Of a stretch of 43,535 bases of DNA, positions 1 through 7,712 are shown piece by piece. The position numbers were made by a program, and so were the translations under genes. Origin of the DNA: an uncultured archaeon. Lineage in GTDB: Archaea > Thermoproteota > Nitrososphaeria_A > Caldarchaeales > Wolframiiraptoraceae. The notes beneath the pieces were generated by a model. It searched no databases. It saw nothing but the letters and a program-made list of their open reading frames with translations, and was not told the origin of the DNA. The first letter of the stretch is position 1. The number at the start of each line of letters is the position of its first letter. Location: positions 1 to 43,535 of the forward strand of contig CALKCF010000008.1 of the NCBI GenBank assembly GCA_938083505.1, written 5' to 3'.

Positions 1-352
1 GCTCGTTTCTAGAGGCATTCTACTGATTAGAACCCATGAAATTCCAAGAAATTAAAGCGCAGAAATCAGAAATTTGAAATGCATGACCAGAAGCACCCTT
101 GAGAATTTCAGGGTATTACATGCGAAATCTTCTAAGGAACAGCAGGATGGATTGACTGCGGTGAAGTAACTCTCAGACTTTCAGGAGCGTTGCTTATAGA
201 ACACTCGACGTGCAGAAGATTCCTGTCCTGGCTACCTCCTACATCCCTTTCAGCGAGGAAGCGGAGAAGCGTGGGATTAATGCGACGTATTGTCCCATTT
301 AACCGTTTGTCAAGCACCATCCTAATTAAGTGGTGCGGAATACATAATACGG
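1..352 (+). other. gap upstream of sufC with a possible gene remnant
   Basis: No intact gene is seen. A short plus-strand reading frame at about 207-302 encodes a plausible protein tail (…IPVLATSYIPFSEEAEKRGI…) ending in TAA at 300-302, but it has no start and the frame is broken upstream. It may be the decayed 3' end of a gene that began outside the window. I do not recognise the family. The stretch just before 353 should hold the sufC promoter, but no strong TATA box stands out. Confidence 0.25.
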
Positions 353-1078
353 ATGCTAAAAATAGAGAGACTTTACGTTACCGTCGGAGAGAGGCTCGTC
401 CTTAGCGACGTGAACCTGGAGATAGACGAGGGCGAGGTCCACGTGCTCTTCGGACCTAACGGCTCGGGGAAATCATCGCTGGTCATGACGATACTTGGCC
501 ATCCCTCCTACAAGGTCATAAGCGGAAGGATAATCTTCAAGGGCATCGACATAACGGAGATGCCGACGGAGGAGCGCATAAAGCTGGGCATAGCGGCAAC
601 CCTACAACACCCGCCCAAGCTGCAGGGCATAATGCTGAAGGACCTGCTGAACAGGATATCTGATGGAAGGCTCAGGGACGACGGGCTATTGAGGCTCATA
701 GACAAGCTTAGGATAAACGAGGACCTGCTAAACAGACACGTGAACGTTGGGTTCTCCGGAGGAGAGATAAAGAAGTGCGAGTTGGTGCAGGTCTTCGCGT
801 TAAACCCCGACCTCTTGCTGTTCGACGAGCCTGACTCCGGTGTAGACATTGAGAACTTAGAGCTGATAGGCAGGGCGATGTCGGAGCTGCTTGCTGGAAA
901 GTCCGCCTTGATAATCACGCACCACGGTCACATACTCAGGTACATAAAACCGGTAAGGGCGCATATAATGTTCAACGGGCAAATAGCCTGCAATGGAGAT
1001 CCCGAGGAGATGCTGAACCAGATATCTAAGAACGGTTACGGATGGTGTGAAAAGTGCATATCGATGAGGAGGAGCTGA
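353..1078 (+). CDS. sufC: Fe-S cluster assembly ATPase SufC
   Basis: This is the ABC ATPase of the SUF iron-sulfur cluster assembly scaffold; it binds SufB in the cytoplasm and drives its conformational change. Visible motifs are Walker A GPNGSGKSS (residues 34-42), the SufC-style signature FSGGE (134-138), Walker B LLLFDEP (154-160) and the switch histidine in THHGH (about 190). At 241 residues it is normal for SufC (about 245-260). Its last 25 bases overlap the GTG start of sufB, so the two are almost certainly co-transcribed and translationally coupled. Archaeal SUF systems often consist of only SufB and SufC, as here; no sufS, sufU or sufD is nearby. Confidence 0.95.
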   Translation: MLKIERLYVTVGERLVLSDVNLEIDEGEVHVLFGPNGSGKSSLVMTILGHPSYKVISGRIIFKGIDITEMPTEERIKLGIAATLQHPPKLQGIMLKDLLNRISDGRLRDDGLLRLIDKLRINEDLLNRHVNVGFSGGEIKKCELVQVFALNPDLLLFDEPDSGVDIENLELIGRAMSELLAGKSALIITHHGHILRYIKPVRAHIMFNGQIACNGDPEEMLNQISKNGYGWCEKCISMRRS

Positions 1079-2259
1079 ACAAGGCGTTAGATAAGCCCGC
1101 GGATTACGGTCCAGATTTAGACCTCTCAAGCTACCTTATAGAGCCAGAAGAGGCTGCAAGGCTTGATGAATCCATCCTGAAGAGGGCATACGACGTTGGC
1201 ATAGATTTATCCAGGAAGGATTCTGCTGGCAATTTCCTTCAGGTAGACCATAGCGTCATGGTAAAGGCGATACAGAAGAGGTTCGAGAATGATGTGGAAG
1301 TTATGACGATAGATGAGGCTATGGGAAAGTACGATTGGGTTAAAGGGCTCATGTGGAACCTCATATCACCATACAAGGACAAGTACACGGCTTTTGTGGC
1401 GAAGAATAGAAGGGGAGGTTACTTCATAAGGGTCTTGGAGGGAAGGCGCGTATACATACCCGTGCAAGCATGCCTCCTTCTGTACTCGCCGCACATCATG
1501 CAAGCCCTCCATAACTTGATAATCGCGGAGGATGGGACAGAAGCCCATATAATAACCGGCTGTACCCACCACACAAAGTCCGTGAAGGGCTTGCACTTAG
1601 GTATGACGGAGATCTACGTCAAGCGCAACGCGAAGCTCAGCTTTACCATGGTACACAAGTGGGGACCTGGCATGGACGTAAGACCTAGGACCGGGATACT
1701 TGTCGAGGAAGGTGGAACGATGTTCTACAACTACGTCCTACTAGGCGAGGTTGGGAGCATCCAAACCTACCCGGCGGTGACGCTTCTCGGAGATAACTCA
1801 AGAATATCTATGAACAATGTCGTGTATCTATCGGGAAGTTCGAATGCGGACCTTGGAGGCGGCGTAGCGATAAAGGGCTCCGGGTCAAGGGCAGAGCTCC
1901 TGACGAATTCTGTCGTTACTGATAGGGCAAAACTGGTAAGCAGAGGATCTATCGTGTCCGAGGCTCCCGGTACAAAAGGTCACATAAGCTGTAAGGGTTT
2001 GATGTTAAGCGATAGCGCGGAGATATCTGCCGTACCATTGCTCACGTCCAAAAATGCCGATTCTGAGCTCACACATGAAGCGGCAATAGGAAAGATCGCC
2101 GAGGAACAATTATTCTATCTCAGGTCTAGGGGCTTTAGGCTGGATGAGGCTGAGTCGCTTTTGGTCCGTGGATTCTTGGACATATCCTCCATGAAACTTC
2201 CAAAGCACGTGGAGAGGAGCATCAACACCATAATAGAGCAGACGATGAAGGGATTTTAA
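1054..2259 (+). CDS. sufB: Fe-S cluster scaffold SufB/SufD family protein
   Basis: This is the SufB/SufD-family scaffold that assembles nascent Fe-S clusters together with SufC. The 401-residue protein has a short N-terminal helical region, then the repetitive beta-helix core (about residues 140-340, for example the segment around VYLSGSSNADLGGGVAIKGSG) and a C-terminal helical region rich in acidic and basic residues that contacts SufC (LRSRGFRLDEAESLLVRGFL, a characteristic family segment). It is shorter than bacterial SufB (about 470-495), which is usual for archaeal members. The GTG start at 1054 lies inside sufC. With no second SUF scaffold gene nearby, a SufB2C2 complex is likely. Confidence 0.92.
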   Translation: MHIDEEELNKALDKPADYGPDLDLSSYLIEPEEAARLDESILKRAYDVGIDLSRKDSAGNFLQVDHSVMVKAIQKRFENDVEVMTIDEAMGKYDWVKGLMWNLISPYKDKYTAFVAKNRRGGYFIRVLEGRRVYIPVQACLLLYSPHIMQALHNLIIAEDGTEAHIITGCTHHTKSVKGLHLGMTEIYVKRNAKLSFTMVHKWGPGMDVRPRTGILVEEGGTMFYNYVLLGEVGSIQTYPAVTLLGDNSRISMNNVVYLSGSSNADLGGGVAIKGSGSRAELLTNSVVTDRAKLVSRGSIVSEAPGTKGHISCKGLMLSDSAEISAVPLLTSKNADSELTHEAAIGKIAEEQLFYLRSRGFRLDEAESLLVRGFLDISSMKLPKHVERSINTIIEQTMKGF

Positions 2260-2345
2260 ACTTCGACCGAGATGGGAGTTACAAAAGCTCGAGAAGGTTC
2301 ATTCAAAAAACAAAAATTTAAAAATACAAAGAGGCGCAAAAGTGT

Positions 2346-2984
2346 GTGAAAGTCTCTGTAATAGTACCAACTTTAGATATATCTAAGGCCCAGAAATACG
2401 TGGGAGAGTCTTTAAAAGATTGTCGAGTGAATATCACTTACGTAATCGATATCTACAAGAATGTATCAAAAACGAGGAATAAGGGTGCGGAAAAAGAGAA
2501 AGATGCTGATGTATTATTCTTTATTGACGATGACATGGAAATAGATCCAGAGCATTTTAGAAAATGGCTTGGTTTAATACTTGAGAATAGAAAAAATGTG
2601 ATTTGGAGCGAGCCACACCGTTTAATTTTTGGCATAGCTAGAGAGCTTTTCATACTAATTGGAGGCTTTGATGAAAGGTTACCTTTAATGTCAGAAGATA
2701 CTGAGATGTGGTATACATTAAAGAAACTTGAGAGGGCAGGAGTCTTACGGATAAACATCGTTGAGGAGGGATATGTCCACCACACGACACCAAAAGGATT
2801 TGAGAGAAAATGGTTAAACGAGAAGCACAGCGTTTACACATTCCTGAAGCATGATAGGAAGAGGCTCTTGCATGCCTTGAAGAGGTATCAAGATGGTTGG
2901 AAAATATTTTTGATGCGATACGTTTGGTTAGTTTGGGCGGTTTGGAAGCTTCTATTTTTCAAAAGAACTGATTGCAAATTCTAA
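2346..2984 (+). CDS. small family 2 glycosyltransferase
   Basis: A GT-A fold glycosyltransferase of 212 residues. The N-terminal strand KVSVIVPTL is typical of GT2, followed by SKTRNKGAE (about residues 39-47, nucleotide-sugar binding region) and a DxD-like metal site, FFIDDDME (about 58-65). A later GGFDERLPLMSEDTEMWYTLKK segment resembles the acceptor-side GGFDE…EDxE motif of GT2 enzymes. It lacks membrane segments apart from a hydrophobic stretch near the C-terminus (YVWLVWAVWKLLFF) that may anchor it. The GTG start follows an AT-rich TATA-like block (about 2311-2322) by some 25-30 bases, suggesting a leaderless mRNA. Donor and acceptor are unknown; it could glycosylate a protein or lipid. 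Confidence 0.8.
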   Translation: MKVSVIVPTLDISKAQKYVGESLKDCRVNITYVIDIYKNVSKTRNKGAEKEKDADVLFFIDDDMEIDPEHFRKWLGLILENRKNVIWSEPHRLIFGIARELFILIGGFDERLPLMSEDTEMWYTLKKLERAGVLRINIVEEGYVHHTTPKGFERKWLNEKHSVYTFLKHDRKRLLHALKRYQDGWKIFLMRYVWLVWAVWKLLFFKRTDCKF

Positions 2985-2995
2985 AAACTCTTAAG

Positions 2996-3089
2996 TGGGC
3001 CGGCCCGGACTCGAACCGGGGATTTCCACCGCTTCCTGTAGCCGTAGCCTAAGTCAGGGTGGCGTCATACCAGGCTAGACCACCGGCCC
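2996..3089 (-). tRNA. tRNA-Val (GAC) with a ~20 nt intron
   Basis: Read on the minus strand, the acceptor stem GGGCCGG/CCGGCCC, T arm CCCGG-TTCGAGT-CCGGG and discriminator A (at 2996) fold cleanly. The anticodon stem is CCACC/GGTGG, and 27 nt lie between its arms instead of 7, giving an intron of about 20 nt at the canonical position after base 37. The loop starts C-T-G-A-C, so the anticodon is GAC (valine). Acceptor and D-arm sequences closely match the tRNA-Val(UAC) gene at 7576. An AT-rich TATA-like element lies upstream on the minus strand at about 3115-3125. CCA is not encoded. Confidence 0.9.
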
Positions 3090-3201
3090 TCAAGATCACT
3101 AAAAATTCGAGCTATTGATATATATCTATATCCTTAACTTGATGGAATAGACGGCCCCTTATGGTCGACCGTTTCTTATGCTTTACGAATTCGGTGCGAG
3201 G

Positions 3202-3390
3202 TTACACGCGGTTATTGTTTGCTTGTTGCACTCTGCACGTCTGAGTCTCCTGCTCGTTGAACTTCTCCAGCAACCTTCGTATAGCATCTTTAACGAACTC
3301 TGCCCTGCTGCTGTAACCTGCCTTGTATAGTATTTTATCTATCTGAAGACCTATCTCCTCAGGAATCTTCACGGTCACGTAACGCGTCAT
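3202..3390 (-). CDS. ribbon-helix-helix (CopG/MetJ-type) DNA-binding protein
   Basis: A 62-residue protein with the typical RHH layout: a short beta strand (RYVTVKIPEE, residues 3-12) followed by two helices (LQIDKILYKAG, then SRAEFVKDAIRRLLEKF) with the conserved S-R-A-E-F-V-K-D-A-I-R signature. These proteins dimerise through the strand and contact the DNA major groove. The C-terminal tail is polar and probably disordered. It diverges from the SufR-like gene at 3609; the 218-bp gap between them holds a 13-bp palindrome that could be an operator for either protein. Its target is unknown. Confidence 0.85.
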   Translation of the reverse strand: MTRYVTVKIPEEIGLQIDKILYKAGYSSRAEFVKDAIRRLLEKFNEQETQTCRVQQANNNRV

Positions 3391-3474
3391 ATGGGCTCAC
3401 ATTATGCCAGTAAGAGTAGCCAATTGATAAATATAACCCAGTTTTTGTAAATTTTTATAAGAAAACATAGGGAG

Positions 3475-3487
3475 TCGTCTGAGACGA
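3475..3487. promoter_or_regulatory. 13-bp palindrome, candidate operator
   Basis: TCGTCT-G-AGACGA is a perfect 6+6 inverted repeat with a one-base centre. It lies in the divergent gap between the RHH gene and the SufR-like regulator, just upstream of AT-rich sequence (about 3495-3520) that could be the promoter of the regulator. Its size and place suit binding by a dimeric regulator. Which protein binds it, if any, is inference. Confidence 0.4.
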
Positions 3488-3582
3488 TTTTGAACTTTTA
3501 TGTAATACTTTATATTATGGTGTAAAAATCTTAAAATGTGCATGCTACAATGATCGCATTAACATTCACGCATTTTTTGTAC

Positions 3583-3601
3583 AACCACCCTTCGGGAGGT
3601 T
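3583..3601 (+). promoter_or_regulatory. hairpin covering the ribosome binding site of the SufR-like gene
   Basis: AACCACCC-TTC-GGGAGGTT forms an 8-position stem with one A-A mismatch and a small loop. Its right arm contains the Shine-Dalgarno sequence GGGAGG, which sits about 9 bases before the GTG start at 3609. Folding would hide the ribosome binding site, so it may tune translation of the regulator. It is seen in sequence only; no energy calculation was run. Confidence 0.4.
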
Positions 3602-3608
3602 TTAGGAC

Positions 3609-4406
3609 GTGGAGGATTTCCTGCTAATGCTGGAGGAGGTTCTAATAGACGCAGGCAAGGCTTTGTCCAACAAATCAAGGTATGATATATTGACGGCCCT
3701 ATCGAAAGGAAAGAGGACGATAATCCAGATCGCAAAAGAAACCGGCCTAAGTCAGATGACCGTTAGGTTTCACCTCAAGACACTCATCGAGGCCGGCTTG
3801 GTGAAAAAAAGCAGCGCGTGTAGGACTGGAGGTGCCGGAAGACCAGGCGCCTTTTATGAGCTCTCTAAATCTTTAACGATGATATCGTTCCCACCTAGGC
3901 AGTATATGCTTCTGTCATACATACTCTTGACAGCTCTCAAGGAATCTCTAGGAGAATTGCAGGCAAGGACTGTTCTGTACGATTTTGGTAAGAGATTAGG
4001 CCAGAGCTTCAGGATTGAGATAGAAAAAACTCTCATGAATGAGAATGAGCAAACTGCAGAAAAATTCGTCCACTGCCTAGTTAATCTCTGTTTTAAAAAG
4101 ATTGGAATAATCGCCGAAGCCCTTAAGAATAGCGACAAGGAGGTACTCATAAGGTTCTACAACTGTCCGTTCGAGGAGGTTACGCGAAGCTATGCTGGTC
4201 TGGTTTGCGAGGGGTTTGAAAACGGCCTTTATGACGGCCTGTACACGGGCTGTAGGAATCTTACATGGAAAAAGACAAAGAGTATGGCAAAGGGAGACGA
4301 GCACTGCGAGCATATACTATTCTTAGCTTTTGGTGTTAACAAAAAGACATTACACGAAAACAATATAAATAATCAGAAAGGTGTCAAATTCTTGATGCCC
4401 CGGTAG
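3609..4406 (+). CDS. SufR-like HTH regulator with four cysteines
   Basis: The N-terminal winged-helix domain (residues about 15-90; SRYDILTALSKGKRTIIQIA, then a recognition helix LSQMTVRFHLKTL and the RPGAFYELS wing) is followed by a C-terminal sensor domain. Cysteines at about 186 (FYNC), 200 (LVCEG), 215 (TGCR) and 233 (GDEHCEH) match the spacing of the Fe-S ligand region in SufR-type regulators, which repress suf genes when holding a cluster. sufCB lies 1.3 kb upstream on the same strand, supporting this role. The GTG start has a good Shine-Dalgarno. The last ~15 residues are encoded by the tRNA-Phe promoter and its first ten bases, so the conserved protein probably ends near residue 245. 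It could instead sense another metal or redox signal. Confidence 0.75.
   Translation: MEDFLLMLEEVLIDAGKALSNKSRYDILTALSKGKRTIIQIAKETGLSQMTVRFHLKTLIEAGLVKKSSACRTGGAGRPGAFYELSKSLTMISFPPRQYMLLSYILLTALKESLGELQARTVLYDFGKRLGQSFRIEIEKTLMNENEQTAEKFVHCLVNLCFKKIGIIAEALKNSDKEVLIRFYNCPFEEVTRSYAGLVCEGFENGLYDGLYTGCRNLTWKKTKSMAKGDEHCEHILFLAFGVNKKTLHENNINNQKGVKFLMPR
4363..4372 (+). promoter_or_regulatory. TATA box of tRNA-Phe
   Basis: ATATAAATAA lies 25-34 bases before the first base of tRNA-Phe, the expected place for an archaeal TATA box. It is inside the 3' end of the upstream regulator's reading frame. Confidence 0.55.
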
Positions 4407-4492
4407 CGCAGATCGGGAGCGCGCCCGGCTGAAGACCGGGGTGTCGTGGGTTCAAGATCTCCCTAAAGGAGATGGAAATCCCACCCGGGGCA
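4397..4492 (+). tRNA. tRNA-Phe (GAA) with an apparent T-loop intron
   Basis: Acceptor GCCCCGG pairs with CCGGGGC, the D stem is GCGC/GCGC, and the anticodon arm CCCGG-CTGAAGA-CCGGG gives GAA. The T stem GTGGG/CCCAC encloses 29 nt rather than 7. Removing 22 nt (about 4456-4477) restores a normal TTCAAAT loop. The extra sequence contains a hairpin ATCTCC…GGAGAT, as expected of a bulge-helix-bulge intron cut by the archaeal splicing endonuclease. Discriminator A is at 4492 and CCA is not encoded. The exact splice points are ambiguous by one or two bases. The first ten bases overlap the stop codon of the upstream regulator gene. Confidence 0.9.
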
Positions 4493-4500
4493 TCAAATTT

Positions 4501-5016
4501 TTACAGTCTAGCAAAGTATCTTCTCCACAACAAAGATGTAAGGAATCCGGCCAAAGTTCCGCTAATGGTGCCACCTGCCAGTATTGCGGCGTAAAGCCAA
4601 GGTGACCATGGCATAAAGCCCAGCACAACTGTTACATACATGCTTAGGAAACCGATGGTGCATGTGCTAACTGTTAATGCGATTATTAGTCTGCCAAGTT
4701 TTAGGCCACCACCTGATGTTCTTACTTTAAAAATATAAAAAAGACCGTCTATCATTAGACCATATACTACGGCGAAGAGCAAAGAGAACGGGAATAGGTA
4801 TAACCTCCACACCTGTGTTAACAGCCCACCTATCGTGGCGACGTATGTAGCGCCCATTCTACCAAGCATTAGGGACGAAATTGAGAGGAGCAGCGCCTGA
4901 ACTATCATGAGTGTTTTGTCAAGCGGTGATGGTATTATAAATTTAGATACAAAGATTATAACACCGAAGAGGGTGGCTACAGCGACCCTCATGGTTAAGG
5001 GCTTAGCAGTAACCAT
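4501..5016 (-). CDS. small multi-pass membrane protein, ECF S-component-like
   Basis: A 171-residue hydrophobic protein with about five or six membrane segments. The pattern (TLFGVIIFVSKFIIPSP near the N-terminus, then LMLGRMGATYVATIGGLL and a late LAGGTISGTLAGFLTSLL) resembles substrate-binding S components of ECF vitamin transporters, which are about 170-200 residues with six helices. No ATPase or T-component gene is adjacent, so it would have to share a module encoded elsewhere. The substrate cannot be told. Its 3' end lies 8 bases from the end of tRNA-Phe, so the two genes converge. Confidence 0.5.
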   Translation of the reverse strand: MVTAKPLTMRVAVATLFGVIIFVSKFIIPSPLDKTLMIVQALLLSISSLMLGRMGATYVATIGGLLTQVWRLYLFPFSLLFAVVYGLMIDGLFYIFKVRTSGGGLKLGRLIIALTVSTCTIGFLSMYVTVVLGFMPWSPWLYAAILAGGTISGTLAGFLTSLLWRRYFARL

Positions 5017-5150
5017 GTTCCGGGCACCTTACTCTACGCTTATCCTTAGCTTAAAAACGCTAATATTTTATTTTTAACGTTTTAACCAACAGTCATTATG
5101 AGCAGGTTTACAACAAGTAAAAATTTAATTTAAAGTTTTAAACAACTGTT

Positions 5151-5711
5151 ATGTTTAGCTCGGTGTTTTTCATGAGGACTGAGGATGAGGCGCTTTTAAG
5201 GGTTGCGGAGTTGATGGTCTTAAGCGCAAGGACTGCGCCGAAGGCGAGGGGTATGGACTCTTTAAGCACAGCAATCGTTTACGGCGACGATAAAGAAAGG
5301 TTAGCGAAAACTATGGAAGAGTTGGCGGATGAACTCGGACAGCCATTCTTTAAGCGGGATGCGCAGAACGTGAGACAATCATCAGTCGTTCTTTTGCTTG
5401 CTGTAAAGGCCACAGAACCAAAGCGGCTGGATTGTAGCGCATGTGGGTATAGAATGTGTAGCGATTTCGAGAAAGTACCAAAGAATGTGGGTAGGGCATA
5501 TAAGGGGCCGACATGCGCAATGTATATCATAGACCTAGGCATAGCTGCAGGTTCCGCTGCAAAGACAGCAAGCATCCTCAATGCTGACAACAGGATAATG
5601 TATACGGTCGGTACCGCGGCGCTCAGACTTGGCTTGATAGAGGGTGATGTCGCGCTTGGGATACCACTCTCAGCAACTGGAAAAAGCCCATACTTCGACA
5701 GAAAATTCTAA
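5151..5711 (+). CDS. DUF2148 ferredoxin-like domain protein
   Basis: This 186-residue protein matches the DUF2148 family (annotated 'ferredoxin domain-containing'). It has an N-terminal ELMVLSARTAPKARG segment and a cysteine set DCSACGYRMC (C95, C98, C103) with a fourth cysteine in GPTC (about 122), suited to one Fe-S cluster. The C-terminal half is Gly/Ala-rich (IAAGSAAKTASI; GIPLSATGKSPYFDRK). The family is common in anaerobes and its function is unknown. An AT-rich box (about 5121-5137) lies close to ATG 5151; the later ATG at 5172 (MRTEDEALL) is an equally good start. Confidence 0.8.
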   Translation: MFSSVFFMRTEDEALLRVAELMVLSARTAPKARGMDSLSTAIVYGDDKERLAKTMEELADELGQPFFKRDAQNVRQSSVVLLLAVKATEPKRLDCSACGYRMCSDFEKVPKNVGRAYKGPTCAMYIIDLGIAAGSAAKTASILNADNRIMYTVGTAALRLGLIEGDVALGIPLSATGKSPYFDRKF

Positions 5712-5856
5712 AAACACTCACCAAAATTTATTTTTGTAACACCAAATTAAGTACACTCGTAATCAAGATTTTATGTAACCCGCGTATGAGGTTTGTAGAA
5801 ATTTATTGATGAGACCAGATTATTCGCAAGTTTGTGACCCACATCGACACACAGTT

Positions 5857-7407
5857 TTAGCAGGCCTCTATAGTGCTCGGAGGCTTCGACGTCGTGGCAT
5901 AAACTACCATCGTCACGTTACCTACCTCATTCACTATTCTTTTTGAGATTCTGTCGAGTAAATCCATGTCTGCTCTATACCAGTCTGCCGTCATTCCGTC
6001 CTCACTTTCAACAGCCCTCACTATGACCACATAACCCTCAGCCCTAGCGTCGCCCATCACACCCGTCCATGAGCTGTCTGTTACTACTGCGAACGCCTGC
6101 CAAACCTTATCGTAGACCCCGGCATTCTTAAACTCCTCCTCGACTATTGCGTTAGCCTCTCTGCATATCCTGAGCTTTTCTTCTGTGACCTCACCGACTA
6201 TTCTGACGGCCAGTCCAGGTCCTGGGAATGGATGACGCGAAACTATCTCTTCAGGTATACCAAGCCTCTTAGCAACCTCCCTAACTTCATCCTTGTAAAG
6301 GTCCTTAAGGGGCTCCACGAGTTTCAACCTTAAACTCGCAGGAAGGCCTGCCACGTTGTGATGCGTTTTGATAAGAGCAGAGCCAGAGCCTGCAGAACCG
6401 CTCTCTATTCTGTCTGGATAAATCGTTCCTTGAGCCAGCCAGCGGACTTTCGGTATCTTCGCAGCCTCTTCTTCAAAAATCTTTGCGAACTCCTCACCAA
6501 TTATTTTCCTTTTCTCTTCCGGGTCTTTTACACCTTTAAGCCTTGACAAGAACCTTTCCGCTGCCTTCACGAAGATGAGGTTGGCTATGCCCATGCGCCT
6601 CAATGTAGCAACAACCTGCTCAGGTTCATCCTTCCTCATCAAACCATGGTCTACAAATATACAGTAGAGTCTCTTGTCAAGTACCCTGTTAAGTAGGACG
6701 GCTGTCGTGACGGAATCGACCCCTCCGCTAACTGCGCAGATCACGGACTCGTCTGGGGGGATTGTCGCGGCTATTTCCCTACTCAACTCCTCGACTCTAT
6801 CCACGGGTTTCCAATCACACCTAAAGCCGCAAACATCCACTAAGAACCTCTTAAGTATACTACTACCCATTTGGGTGTGTTTGACTTCAGGATGGAATTG
6901 GACTCCATAAATTGGTCTTTCGGCATGCTTCATGGCGGCAACCGCGCCTCTCTCAGTAAGCGCCAAGACCTTAAAGCCAGGCGGATGCCTCACCACGGAA
7001 TCCATGTGGCTCATCCATCCGATGAACTGATCAGGAACGTCCATTAACAGAACGTCCCGCTCAACGACCATGACACACGTCCTGCCGTACTCCATGATTG
7101 TCCCGCGCTTAAGCTCTCCATTAAAAGCCATCGCGATGAGTTGATGGCCATAACATATACCGAGCATAGGCACCTGAACGTTCAATAAATCCTCAGCCGA
7201 AAACTTTGGAGCGTTGGGCTCGTCGACGCTCCGAGGGGCTCCCGACAGGATGATGCCAAGTGTCTCATAATCTTCAGAAAAAATTTCCTCGGGAAACTTC
7301 GTGAAGGGCACTATTTCAGAGTACACGCCAAGCTCCCTGCACCTTCTGGCTATCAGATGTGTATACTGTCCGCCGAAGTCCACTATAGCTACCCTCTGTG
7401 ACCTCAT
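5857..7407 (-). CDS. guaA: GMP synthase (glutamine-hydrolysing), single chain
   Basis: It converts XMP to GMP using ATP and glutamine. The N-terminal class I glutamine amidotransferase domain has the nucleophile in GICYGHQ (C85) and the His/Glu pair in FHPEVKH (H172, E174). The ATP-pyrophosphatase domain has the PP-loop SGGVDS (226-231), and the dimerisation domain closes with the family's KPPSTIE ending. The length of 516 residues is normal for the fused form. Many euryarchaea split this enzyme into two genes (guaAA and guaAB), so the fusion is a lineage marker. The gene stands alone, with tRNA-Val(UAC) divergent upstream. Confidence 0.97.
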   Translation of the reverse strand: MRSQRVAIVDFGGQYTHLIARRCRELGVYSEIVPFTKFPEEIFSEDYETLGIILSGAPRSVDEPNAPKFSAEDLLNVQVPMLGICYGHQLIAMAFNGELKRGTIMEYGRTCVMVVERDVLLMDVPDQFIGWMSHMDSVVRHPPGFKVLALTERGAVAAMKHAERPIYGVQFHPEVKHTQMGSSILKRFLVDVCGFRCDWKPVDRVEELSREIAATIPPDESVICAVSGGVDSVTTAVLLNRVLDKRLYCIFVDHGLMRKDEPEQVVATLRRMGIANLIFVKAAERFLSRLKGVKDPEEKRKIIGEEFAKIFEEEAAKIPKVRWLAQGTIYPDRIESGSAGSGSALIKTHHNVAGLPASLRLKLVEPLKDLYKDEVREVAKRLGIPEEIVSRHPFPGPGLAVRIVGEVTEEKLRICREANAIVEEEFKNAGVYDKVWQAFAVVTDSSWTGVMGDARAEGYVVIVRAVESEDGMTADWYRADMDLLDRISKRIVNEVGNVTMVVYATTSKPPSTIEAC

Positions 7408-7550
7408 ACCCTACCCGTACTCAACTAAAGCATCGAATTAAAGCTGTCTATTGCCGTAATACTAAACGATTAGATGGAGTTCCTAGAAAATTTTCACAAA
7501 GTGGACATAGGCTATGCTATTTAGGCTAAATTTTAAGAACACCCAAATGT

Positions 7551-7558
7551 GTTTAAAA
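7551..7558 (+). promoter_or_regulatory. TATA-like box of tRNA-Val(UAC)
   Basis: GTTTAAAA lies 18-25 bases upstream of the tRNA 5' end in an otherwise AT-rich gap, consistent with an archaeal promoter. Confidence 0.45.
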
Positions 7559-7575
7559 CTTGTCAGACTTTGGAT

Positions 7576-7648
7576 GGGCCGGTGGTCTAGCGGCTATGAC
7601 GCTGCCCTTACGAGGCAGAGGTCGTGGGTTCGAGTCCCACCCGGCCCA
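7576..7648 (+). tRNA. tRNA-Val (UAC)
   Basis: A complete 73-nt cloverleaf: acceptor GGGCCGG/CCGGCCC, D arm GTC…GAC, anticodon arm CTGCC-CTTACGA-GGCAG giving anticodon UAC, and T arm GTGGG-TTCGAGT-CCCAC, with discriminator A. There is no intron, unlike the other two valine tRNAs in this window. The two bases after the discriminator are CC, followed by T, so CCA is not encoded. Confidence 0.95.
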
Positions 7649-7655
7649 CCTAAAA

Positions 7656-7675
7656 TTTTTAAAATAATTTTTTTA
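7656..7675 (+). terminator. T-tract terminator after tRNA-Val
   Basis: Two T runs (five, then seven) within 30 bases downstream of the tRNA match the oligo-T terminators used by archaeal RNA polymerase. Confidence 0.5.
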
Positions 7676-7712
7676 AGTAAGTAAATGCATTAACTCTATA
7701 AATTATAACGAG

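Noticed and set aside
508-918. 136-residue minus-strand frame opposite sufC
   Set aside because: It is fully antisense to a clear ABC ATPase with all motifs; composition is that of a shadow frame.
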